A stretch of 64,000 nt of DNA from the NCBI RefSeq assembly GCF_020400605.1, contig NZ_JAINRD010000003.1, positions 186,001 to 250,000 of the forward strand, given 5' to 3'. This document shows positions 17,197 through 24,611 of this stretch, piece by piece (the first letter of the stretch is position 1; each line of letters opens with the position of its first letter). This DNA comes from Streptomyces aculeolatus. GTDB taxonomy: Bacteria > Actinomycetota > Actinomycetes > Streptomycetales > Streptomycetaceae. The notes below the pieces were generated by a model. The model saw only the letters and a list, made by a program, of their open reading frames with translations. It was not told the DNA's origin and did no database searches. The position numbers and the translations under genes were made by a program.

Positions 17197-18264
17197 TCAC
17201 ACCGGTTCTGACTCTTCCTCCGGTACGTCCCGGGCCCCGGGGGACGCGTCCGGCTCCGCGGCCGCCGGGCCGCCGCCGCGCCGGGCCGTCCACACCGTCG
17301 CCGCCGCGAGCAGGGCCCCGGCCAGGAGCAGGGCGAGCGGGATCACGTTCTCGGCCAGCGACAGCAACCGGGCCGCGTCCGCGGCGTCCTGGACGCGCTC
17401 GTCCACCGACTCGGGGGTCGACTCCAGGCGGTAGCCCAGTACGTCGAAGAGCGGCGTCGCGCCCGCGGGACCTGCGATGTTCGCGGTGACCTTCTGGGCC
17501 TTGGCGGTGTGGAGCGGCACGCCGGTGGCGGTGTCGACGGTGAACGTGGTGTCGACCTCGGCGGTGTACGTCACCGGCACCGGGTCGGCGAGCCCGGGGA
17601 GCGCCCCTGCCACCTCCTCCCGGCCGGCGGCGGGCAGCCCGGCGGCGAGCAACTGCACCGCGGCCTTCGGCAGCGCCCCGGGCAGGGCTTCCAGCGTCGC
17701 CGGATCGGCGACCGGCCCGGAGTGGTGGAACTCGTAGACGTACGTCTCGCGGCCCCCGGTGGACGAAGTCCCGCGGTACTTCGCGGGCGCGGCGTCCCGG
17801 GTCGTGGCGTCCCAGAACGGATAGTCGGTCTTCTCGGGCGACAGGGGGAAGCCCACGGCGAGTCCCTCGTGCGCCTCCGCGCCGCTGCCGTCGGGGGGTT
17901 GCTTCGCGTCCAGGTCCTTGCGGTCGACGGCGTACACGTGGTGGGTGTCGCGGATCTTCTTCCCGTCCGGGTCGCGCATGGCGAGGTCCTCGGACGCCAC
18001 CGCCGTCCCGCCGTCGGTGTCGATGACCTGGACCCGCTGGGAGGCGGTGACGGGCAGGTCCTGGATGAAGAGGTTCTCGGAGTCGCCGCTTTCGAGGGCG
18101 GCCGTGTCGAGCAGCGAGGCGGTGCCGGCGTAGCGGGCGGTGGCGTCGAGGTCGGACGGGACCTGCGCGATCACCGGGACGACGGCGAACCGCAGGACGG
18201 CCGCGGCGGCGACGAGGGTCGCCGCGCCGGCGCCGAGGGCGATGGTGCTCTTCTTTCTTCGCAT
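17197..18264 (-). CDS. DUF3068 membrane protein
   Basis: 355 residues. An N-terminal membrane segment (about 8-33), a large extracytoplasmic domain with DUF3068 (PorA-like) character and a C-terminal membrane segment (about 302-325), then an acidic tail. The start is ATG 18264 with AGGAG seven bases upstream; an open frame continues upstream over oxiA but has no ribosome site. Such proteins are cell-envelope proteins of unknown function in actinobacteria. Its location between oxiA and the aldehyde dehydrogenase in the rubber operon suggests a role in handling or transporting hydrophobic cleavage products. Confidence 0.82.
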   Translation of the reverse strand: MRRKKSTIALGAGAATLVAAAAVLRFAVVPVIAQVPSDLDATARYAGTASLLDTAALESGDSENLFIQDLPVTASQRVQVIDTDGGTAVASEDLAMRDPDGKKIRDTHHVYAVDRKDLDAKQPPDGSGAEAHEGLAVGFPLSPEKTDYPFWDATTRDAAPAKYRGTSSTGGRETYVYEFHHSGPVADPATLEALPGALPKAAVQLLAAGLPAAGREEVAGALPGLADPVPVTYTAEVDTTFTVDTATGVPLHTAKAQKVTANIAGPAGATPLFDVLGYRLESTPESVDERVQDAADAARLLSLAENVIPLALLLAGALLAAATVWTARRGGGPAAAEPDASPGARDVPEEESEPV

Positions 18265-18350
18265 GGGCGCACTCCTGTGTGCGGACGGGGGTGGGGCCGG
18301 CGGACCGCGATATGGGCGGAGCCGGCGGCGGGGTTCGGCACGCGGGTGCC

Positions 18351-18827
18351 TCACATGCTCTGGGCGCCTGTCCTGATGGCGTCGCGGATGCGGGTGTAGG
18401 TGCCGCAGCGGCAGATGTTGCGGATGCCGTCGAGGTCGTCGTCGGTGATCTCCCGGCCCTCGGCGGCCACGCGGCGTACCAGGGCGACGGCGGCCATGAT
18501 CTGGCCGGGCTGGCAGTAGCCGCACTGGACGACGTCGTGGTCCAGCCACGCCTGCTGCATGGGGTGCAGGTCTGCGTCGACGGTGTCCGCGAGGCCCTCG
18601 ATGGTGGTGACCTCGTCCGTCGCCTCCAGGTCGCCGACCGGAATGGCGCAGGGGTTGGCGGCCTTGCCGTTGAGGTGGCTGGTGCACGCCTTGCAGACGT
18701 TGATCCCGCAGCCGTACTTCGGTCCGGTGACGCCGAGGACGTCACGCAGCACCCACAGCAGACGCTCGTCGTCGGCTGCGTCGACGGTGACTTGCTCGCC
18801 GTTGAGGCGGAAGGTGTGTTCGGGCAC
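18351..18827 (-). CDS. oxiA: Molybdenum hydroxylase small [2Fe-2S] subunit, OxiA-like
   Basis: 158 residues with two [2Fe-2S] clusters: a plant-ferredoxin type (Cys40, Cys45, Cys48, Cys60) and an alpha-helical type (Cys102, Cys105, Cys139, Cys141). This is the IorA/CoxS electron-transfer subunit. It partners the large subunit encoded immediately upstream (18-base gap). In Streptomyces sp. K30, oxiA and oxiB next to lcp encode a hetero-multimeric hydroxylase that oxidises rubber-derived aldehydes. The same neighbourhood here justifies the name. There is no FAD subunit, so electrons must leave by another carrier. Confidence 0.9.
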   Translation of the reverse strand: MPEHTFRLNGEQVTVDAADDERLLWVLRDVLGVTGPKYGCGINVCKACTSHLNGKAANPCAIPVGDLEATDEVTTIEGLADTVDADLHPMQQAWLDHDVVQCGYCQPGQIMAAVALVRRVAAEGREITDDDLDGIRNICRCGTYTRIRDAIRTGAQSM

Positions 18828-18845
18828 GGAAAGGCTCCCAGCAGG

Positions 18846-21152
18846 TCAGCGGACGTGGTCCAGGCCGTCGGTCGGGGACGCGGGAACGGGCGGCACGGTC
18901 GGCTTGGGGGTGAAGGAGAGCGTGCCGTGGTTGACCGGGAAGCTGGTGGGCATCGTCCCGGTCGCGCGGCCGTACGCACAGGCGACCGCGGCCATCGACG
19001 CGGCGACCCCCAACTCCCCCGCCCCGCCCGGCTCGTCCGAGGTGTCCGGCATCACGATCACCTGCAACTCAGGCGGAGTGTTCCACTGCCGGGTGTAGAA
19101 GTAGTTGTCCCAACTCGCTTCGAGGAAATGCCCGTCCCGCAGGTGGAGACTCGACGTCAAGGCCTGGGCGATCCCGTCCATGAGACAGCCCATCATCTGC
19201 GCTTCCAGACCACGCGGATTGACCGCGAGACCGGCGTCCACGGCGAGGACCGCCTTGGTCACCCGCGGCCCGGTGACGCCGTCGCGGATGGGGCGGTCCA
19301 CGGTCCCGGGCCGGCAGTCGATCTCCACCAATACGGCGTTGACCGCGTGGTATTCGGTGTGCAGGGCGATGCCCTGCGCGGTGCCCTCCGGCATCGTCCG
19401 GCCCCAGTCGCCGGCTTCGGCGACCTTCTCCAGTGCGGCCCGTGCACGCTCGTCGCGCAGGAACTCGCGGCGGAAGCCGTACGGGTCCTTGCCCATCTTC
19501 GCGGCGAGGCGGTCGACGACCAGTTCCCTGGCGCACACGACGTCGGGCGAGTAGACGTTGCGCATGCTGCCGGTGTTGAAGCCCTTGTCGGTCTCGTTGA
19601 GCAGCCGGCTGTGAGGGCCGAAGTCGTAGGGCATCGACTGGCTGAGGTGGAAGAACGTCTGCGAGAAACCGATGTCGCCCACCGGCAGCCGCGCGGCCAT
19701 CGCGGTGAACAGCTCGCCGAGGCCGTGGCCGAGGTCGGTGGCGACGGAGGTGTGCCGCTGCTGGTAGCCGAGCACGGTGCCGCCGAGGTAGGCGGCGCGT
19801 ACCCGCGAGGTGGCCATGGGGTGCGTACGCCCCTGGCGGGAGTCGTCGGCCCGGTGCCACATGAGCTTCACGGGCTTGCCGATCCGCTGGGAGATCTCGG
19901 CGGCCTCCAGGGCGGCGTCGAAGAACAGCTTGCGGCCGAAGGAACCGCCGCCCTCGGTGACGTGCACGGTGACCCTGCTCGGCGGGAGCCCCAGCCGGGC
20001 GGCGATGGCCTGCTTGGCGACGATCGGCGACTTGAGCGCCGACCAGACCTCGGCGCGGTCGGGGCGTACGTCGGCGATGGCGCAGTTGGGCTCCAGCGCG
20101 CTGTTGCTGCGGAAGTGAAAGGTGAACGTGGCGTCCACCGACGGGGTCACCGGGGGGAGCCCCATCGGCAGCTCGGCCCTGCGCAGCTCCTCGCGTACGG
20201 TGTCGTCCGACTTCCCCACCGCGGTGCCGGGTTTCCACGACACCCGCAGGGCGCGTACGGCGTCGATGCACTGGCCGAAGGTCTGCGCGCGCACCGCCAC
20301 GCCGGTGGAGACCACCGCGACGTCGGTGACGCCGGGCATGGCGCGGACCTCGTCGAGGTTGGCCACCGCGCCGGGCTTCCCGTTGATGGTCGGCGGACGG
20401 CACACCATGGTCGGCCTGGCGTCCGGGACGTCGAGGTCCATCGCGAACTTCTTGCGTCCGGTCACGGCGTCCAGCGCGTCGATACGGCTGTGGGGCCGGC
20501 CGATCACGGTGAACTGCCCTGCGTCCTTCAGCTCGACGGCCACCCGCTGCGGCTCGACGGCGGCGGCCTTCCCGGCGAGGGCGCCGATGCCGACGCTCCC
20601 GCCCGCGGAGTCGGTGACGACCCCGGCCTTCAGGGTGAGGTCGCCGGCCGCCGCGCCGAGTTCGGCCGCCGCCGCCCGCAGCAGCCGGGCGCGGGCGACG
20701 GCGGCGGCGACCCGGATCGGGGTGTACGTCGAGATGGTGGTGTTGGACGCGCCGGTGAGCTGGTTGAACACCAGCTCCGGCCGGGCGTCGGCCAGCGTGA
20801 CCCGTACCCGGCCGACCGGCACGTCCAGCTCCTCGGCGATCAGCATGGCCGTCGAGGTGGTGATGCCCTGCCCGACCTCGGCCCGCGGCAGCGCGAACGA
20901 CACGGTGCCGTCCGGGTGGACCTCGACCTTGATCAGGCCGGCGGTCGGCAGGGCCGCCGCGGTCATCACGTCGTTGAGGTCGATCAGCTCGGTGATCTCC
21001 CCGGACGGGATCTCCGCGGCCCCGGCGGCCCGCGCCGGGACGAGTTCTGCGGCCGTCACCAGGGTCGGCGCGGCCAGCACGTAGCCGAGGAAGCGGCGCC
21101 GCCCCGGGGCGGGTCGTCCGGACGCGAGCGGCGGCGGGTCGGGATTCGTCAT
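18846..21152 (-). CDS. oxiB: Molybdenum hydroxylase large subunit, OxiB/IorB-like, Tat-exported
   Basis: 768 residues. Tat motif RRRFLG at 18-23 followed by a hydrophobic core, then two aldehyde-oxidase molybdopterin-binding halves. Moco contacts are visible (AEVGQGITTSTAMLIAEEL, EGGGSFGRK), and a conserved Glu lies in GGAGELGVA near the C-terminus. It is the IorB-type fused large subunit. The partner small subunit lacks a signal, so the complex is probably co-exported by hitchhiking. It lies 22 bases downstream of an lcp gene; oxidation of the aldehyde ends of oligo-isoprenoids is inferred from the K30 precedent. Confidence 0.9.
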   Translation of the reverse strand: MTNPDPPPLASGRPAPGRRRFLGYVLAAPTLVTAAELVPARAAGAAEIPSGEITELIDLNDVMTAAALPTAGLIKVEVHPDGTVSFALPRAEVGQGITTSTAMLIAEELDVPVGRVRVTLADARPELVFNQLTGASNTTISTYTPIRVAAAVARARLLRAAAAELGAAAGDLTLKAGVVTDSAGGSVGIGALAGKAAAVEPQRVAVELKDAGQFTVIGRPHSRIDALDAVTGRKKFAMDLDVPDARPTMVCRPPTINGKPGAVANLDEVRAMPGVTDVAVVSTGVAVRAQTFGQCIDAVRALRVSWKPGTAVGKSDDTVREELRRAELPMGLPPVTPSVDATFTFHFRSNSALEPNCAIADVRPDRAEVWSALKSPIVAKQAIAARLGLPPSRVTVHVTEGGGSFGRKLFFDAALEAAEISQRIGKPVKLMWHRADDSRQGRTHPMATSRVRAAYLGGTVLGYQQRHTSVATDLGHGLGELFTAMAARLPVGDIGFSQTFFHLSQSMPYDFGPHSRLLNETDKGFNTGSMRNVYSPDVVCARELVVDRLAAKMGKDPYGFRREFLRDERARAALEKVAEAGDWGRTMPEGTAQGIALHTEYHAVNAVLVEIDCRPGTVDRPIRDGVTGPRVTKAVLAVDAGLAVNPRGLEAQMMGCLMDGIAQALTSSLHLRDGHFLEASWDNYFYTRQWNTPPELQVIVMPDTSDEPGGAGELGVAASMAAVACAYGRATGTMPTSFPVNHGTLSFTPKPTVPPVPASPTDGLDHVR

Positions 21153-21174
21153 CGGTGTCCTCTACGGCTCCGGT

Positions 21175-22398
21175 TCAGGACGGGCGGTTCGCGTCGGGGA
21201 TCTCGATGTGGATGCCCCGGCCCTCGGACAGGAAGAGCAGCACGACCTTGCGGATGACCTCCTCGATCGTCCAGGCCGCCTCGGGCACCAGCGGCAACGG
21301 GATCAGGCCCTCCCGGAAGGCCACCAGCAGCGGCCAGACGGCCTCGATGGTCGGCTTCCAGAAGGGCTCCCGGGACAGCCCGATCCAGTCGCCGATCCGG
21401 TCCCCCAGGGTGTACCGGGAGAAGGCCGAGATCAGCGGACGGGTCAGGCCGGCGTCCAGCTCCGCGACGATGTCCAGGAGGATCTCGCAGAGCTTGACGC
21501 CTTCCTCGGTGGGGCCGAGGACGGGGTCCAGGAGCTGTTCGGACTGGGCGTTGGCCGCGGCCCAGGTGGCGGGGATGTACTCGTCCCGGACGCCGAGCAT
21601 GTGCGCGGTCACCTGCCACACGTGCAGGTACGCCTCGGAATCGGCGGGGCTGATCCGGACCTTCCACTCGAGCATCTTGCGCATGACGAACGTGGCCAGG
21701 CTGTGCCAGGTGACCAGCACGTCCGCCTGGCTGATCGGGATGGTCTGGCCGCCGCTGGTGTCCTTCCAGTCCGGGGACTGCGGCAGCAGGTTCCGCACGG
21801 CCGCGTGCACCATGCGGGTCTTCACGGCGGTCACGATCATCTCGCCCCGGGGCTGGAAGGCGTCCAGGTCCCCGACGTCGTAGCCGAGCTTCGCGGTCTT
21901 GGCGATGCGGTCCTTCATGTCGGCGCCGCCCTTGGAGTAGTACACGGCGCGCGACTCCCGGGGGATGGCGGTGCTCATCAGGCCGCTGCCGAGCCCGTAC
22001 AGGGCACCGACGTAGATCCCCTTGGTCTTGTTGAACTGGGCGGCGGTGTCGAGCTTGCCCGTGTCCGCCCAGGCCGGCAGCCTGCGCGCGTCCTCCATGA
22101 ACTGCCGCAGGTCCCGGGGCAGTCCGTCGGGGAGCGGCTGGTCGTTGCGGGTCCACGTGCGCAGCAGCTCGTTGACGCGGGGCACCTCGCCGCGGGCGAG
22201 GACGGCGCCGAGAACCTCGTCGGCCTCGTCGTCCCACACCCACTCCGGGTCGCTGCCCGCCCCCGAGCCGGCCACCGAACCTCCCGGCGCCCAGGTCCAC
22301 GCGGTCTTGGCGTGGGCGGGCGCCGCCGCGCCGAGTACCCCGAGTGCTCCCAGCGCTCCGCCGGCGAGCAGCATCTTGCGCCTGCTGAGTTCGTCCAT
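21175..22398 (-). CDS. lcp: Latex clearing protein (rubber oxygenase), copy A
   Basis: 407 residues; secreted b-type haem dioxygenase that cleaves poly(cis-1,4-isoprene) endolytically to keto-aldehyde oligomers. Tat signal SRRKML at 5-10, cleavage near AHA-K30/31. DUF2236 domain with all key LcpK30 residues at identical numbers: Glu148, Arg164, Lys167, Thr168, proximal haem ligand His198 and Arg202 (segments AIPRESRAVYY, DRIAKTAKLG, MVHAAVRN). The start is ATG 22398 with a GGAGGAG site. It is the second gene of the operon, 42 bases after copy B. Identical numbering makes orthology to LcpK30 highly likely. Confidence 0.95.
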   Translation of the reverse strand: MDELSRRKMLLAGGALGALGVLGAAAPAHAKTAWTWAPGGSVAGSGAGSDPEWVWDDEADEVLGAVLARGEVPRVNELLRTWTRNDQPLPDGLPRDLRQFMEDARRLPAWADTGKLDTAAQFNKTKGIYVGALYGLGSGLMSTAIPRESRAVYYSKGGADMKDRIAKTAKLGYDVGDLDAFQPRGEMIVTAVKTRMVHAAVRNLLPQSPDWKDTSGGQTIPISQADVLVTWHSLATFVMRKMLEWKVRISPADSEAYLHVWQVTAHMLGVRDEYIPATWAAANAQSEQLLDPVLGPTEEGVKLCEILLDIVAELDAGLTRPLISAFSRYTLGDRIGDWIGLSREPFWKPTIEAVWPLLVAFREGLIPLPLVPEAAWTIEEVIRKVVLLFLSEGRGIHIEIPDANRPS

Positions 22399-22440
22399 GC
22401 TCGCAACTCCTCCTCGGGTCTTACGGATGGGATCGTGCGC

Positions 22441-23673
22441 TCACGTCGGACGGTTGGCGTCCGGGATCTCGATGTGGATCTCCTCACCCTTGGTGAGGTA
22501 GAAGAGGATGTACTGGCGCGCCACCTCGTCGATCGTCCAGGCGATCTCCGGCACCAGCGGCAGGTCGATCACGCCTTCGCGGAACTTCACCAGCAGCGGC
22601 CAGACGGTTTCGAGGGTGTTCTGCCAGAACGGCTCGCGGCGGATGCCGTTCCAGTCGGCGACCTGGTCGCCCACGAGGTACCGCGCGAAGGCGTTGACCA
22701 GCGGCCGGGTGATGTGGGTGCCCAGGCTGGTCTGCTCGGCGAGCTGGCGCAGCAGGATGTCGGTCAGCTCCACGCCTTCGCGCGTGGGCCCGAGGACGGG
22801 GTCGAGGAGCTGGTCGGACTGGGCGTTGGCCGCGGCCCAGGTGGCGGGGATGTACTCGTCCCGGACGCCGAGCATGTGCACCGTCACCTGCCACACGTGC
22901 AGATACGCCTCGGACTCGGCCGGGGTCATCGGCACTTCCCACTCGAGCATCTTGCGCATGGTGTAGGTGGCCAGGCTGTGCCAGGTGACGAGCATGTCCC
23001 CCAGGCTGATCGGGATCCGCTGGCCGCCGCTGGTGTCGCTCCAGCCCTCGGAGCCGGGCAGCAGGTTCCGCACGGCCGCGTGCACCATGCGGGTCTTCAC
23101 CGCCTCCACGGCGCAGATGCCCTCCGGGCGGTACGCGTCCAGGGCACCGACGGCGAAGCCCAGCTTGCTGGTCTTGGCGACCCGGTCCTCCATGTCCGCG
23201 CCGCCCTTGGAGTAGTACACGGCGCGTGCCTCGCGGGGGATGGCGGTGCTGAGCATGCCGCCCCCGAGGCCGTTGAGGATGTTGTGGTAGATGCTCCTCC
23301 GCTTGCTGAACCCGGCGGCGGTCTCCAGCTTGTCCCGGTCCGCCCAGGAGGGCAGCCGGCGCGCCTTCTCCATGAAGTCCCGTACGTCCGCGGGCAGCGC
23401 GTCCGGCACCGGCTGGTCGTTGCGGGTCCAGGTCCGCAGCGCCGCGTTGACCCTGGGCACGTCGCCCCGCCTGAGCACCTCGCCCAGGAGGTAGTCGGCT
23501 TCGTCGTCCCACGCCTCGTGCGGGTCCGTGCCCGTCCCGTGGCCCGCCACCGAGCCGCCGGCCGCCCATGTCCAGGCGGACCTCGCGTGTGCCGGCACCG
23601 CCGCGCCGAGCACACCGAATGCTCCGAGCGCTCCGCCGGCGAGCAGCATCTTGCGCCTGCTGAGTTCGTCCAT
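22441..23673 (-). CDS. lcp: Latex clearing protein (rubber oxygenase), copy B
   Basis: 410 residues; tandem paralogue of the downstream lcp with the same Tat signal and the same catalytic set at the same positions (Glu148, Arg164, Lys167, Thr168, His198, Arg202). It differs mainly in two surface regions (about 122-140 and 174-192) and the loop near 325. ATG 23673 is chosen because GGAGGAG lies eight bases upstream; a longer frame from 23697 lacks one. It is the first gene of the operon and divergent from a TetR regulator. The long identical stretches suggest duplication followed by divergence, possibly for different oligomer ranges or conditions. Confidence 0.95.
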   Translation of the reverse strand: MDELSRRKMLLAGGALGAFGVLGAAVPAHARSAWTWAAGGSVAGHGTGTDPHEAWDDEADYLLGEVLRRGDVPRVNAALRTWTRNDQPVPDALPADVRDFMEKARRLPSWADRDKLETAAGFSKRRSIYHNILNGLGGGMLSTAIPREARAVYYSKGGADMEDRVAKTSKLGFAVGALDAYRPEGICAVEAVKTRMVHAAVRNLLPGSEGWSDTSGGQRIPISLGDMLVTWHSLATYTMRKMLEWEVPMTPAESEAYLHVWQVTVHMLGVRDEYIPATWAAANAQSDQLLDPVLGPTREGVELTDILLRQLAEQTSLGTHITRPLVNAFARYLVGDQVADWNGIRREPFWQNTLETVWPLLVKFREGVIDLPLVPEIAWTIDEVARQYILFYLTKGEEIHIEIPDANRPT

Positions 23674-23711
23674 GCCCGCAACTCCTCCTTGAGCCACCGG
23701 AAGCCTGGTCG

Positions 23712-23760
23712 GTATCCTGATGTTCAGATACGGTGATACAGATCATGTAGCTGCGTATCA
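23712..23760. promoter_or_regulatory. Candidate TetR operator array between lcp and its regulator
   Basis: The lcp/TetR intergenic region (23674-23891) contains four GTATC/GATAC half-sites: 23712-23716, 23727-23731, 23735-23739 and 23755-23759. They form TGATAC-N15-GTATCA (23734-23760) and GTATC-N10-GATAC (23712-23731), with an inner palindrome CTGA-TGT-TCAG at 23717-23727. The local AT richness and position fit control of both divergent genes. This is my reading of symmetry, not a known consensus. Confidence 0.55.
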
Positions 23761-23891
23761 TCGAGGGAAGCGCAAGCCGGGTCGGAGCACAAGCCTTAGG
23801 ACCCAACTTCTTCGCCACCGCCGATAATGAGCGGAGAACCGGGCTCCCCCGTCCCGGCCCGGTCCGCACCCGTGTCCCGAGAAAGGCGACC

Positions 23892-24575
23892 GTGGAACCT
23901 GCATTTGCCTTCCTGGCCGCGCCCCAGGACTCCGATTCGGTGCTGGAGCGCGCGTTCGCCGAGGCCGCAGAACAGGCCGACGAGAGCGACGAGACGACCA
24001 CGCGCGTGCTCGACGCCGCGTTCGAGCAGTTGTGCCGCATGGGCATCCGGCGATCCACGATGGAGGACGTGGCCCGCCGGGCGGGCGTCTCGCGGATCAC
24101 GGTCTACCGGCGCTTCGCCTCCAAGGAGGCGCTGGTCCAGCAGGTCGTGCAGCGCGAGTTCCGGCGGTACTTCGACCAGTTCATCATCGACGTCCAGGAC
24201 GCCGAGACCGTCGCCGACCGCGTGGTGCTCGGCTTCGGGAGCTCGCTGCGGGCGATCCGCAGCAACCCCCTCATCGGCGGCCTGATGGAGGCGGAGCCGG
24301 AGGCCGTGGTGCCGTCCATGACCGGCGACGGGGGGCGGACTCTCGCCGTGGTGCAGCAGTTCGTGGCGGGCAGGCTGCGCAGGGAGCAGCAGGCGGGCAA
24401 CGTCGCCGACGATGTGGACGTCGGCGTCGTCGCCGAGATGATGGTCCGGGTGTCGGCGTCCTTCCTGGTCATCCCCAGCCATGTCATCGACCTCGACGAC
24501 GAGGAGCAGGTACGTGCGGTGGCCCGGCAGTTCCTCGTCCCGATGCTGGACGCCACCGGCGGGGCCCGGCGCTGA
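23892..24575 (+). CDS. TetR-family regulator of the lcp operon
   Basis: 227 residues. A 35-residue acidic N-terminal extension is followed by a TetR HTH (about 38-85; MEDVARRAGVSRITVYRRFASKEALVQQV) and a ligand-binding helical domain. It is divergent from lcp copy B with a shared promoter region carrying inverted repeats. In Gordonia polyisoprenivorans a TetR repressor (LcpR) controls lcp, so the same job is likely here. GTG 23892 lies after AAAGG. The inducer is presumably a rubber-derived oligomer or acyl-CoA, which is inference. Confidence 0.88.
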   Translation: MEPAFAFLAAPQDSDSVLERAFAEAAEQADESDETTTRVLDAAFEQLCRMGIRRSTMEDVARRAGVSRITVYRRFASKEALVQQVVQREFRRYFDQFIIDVQDAETVADRVVLGFGSSLRAIRSNPLIGGLMEAEPEAVVPSMTGDGGRTLAVVQQFVAGRLRREQQAGNVADDVDVGVVAEMMVRVSASFLVIPSHVIDLDDEEQVRAVARQFLVPMLDATGGARR

Positions 24576-24611
24576 CCCCCGCCGGCGGCGCTCAGGACCG
24601 CCGCGCACCGC

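Noticed and set aside
18279..21257. Nearly 1000-codon plus-strand frame opposite oxiA and oxiB
   Set aside because: Composition is Gly/His/Arg-rich without domains, while the minus strand encodes clear iron-sulfur and molybdopterin motifs.
23611..23630. GAGCGCTC-like string as a second CebR box
   Set aside because: It lies within the lcp coding sequence (signal peptide region), is imperfect, and recurs only partly in the paralogue, so it looks like a codon-usage coincidence.
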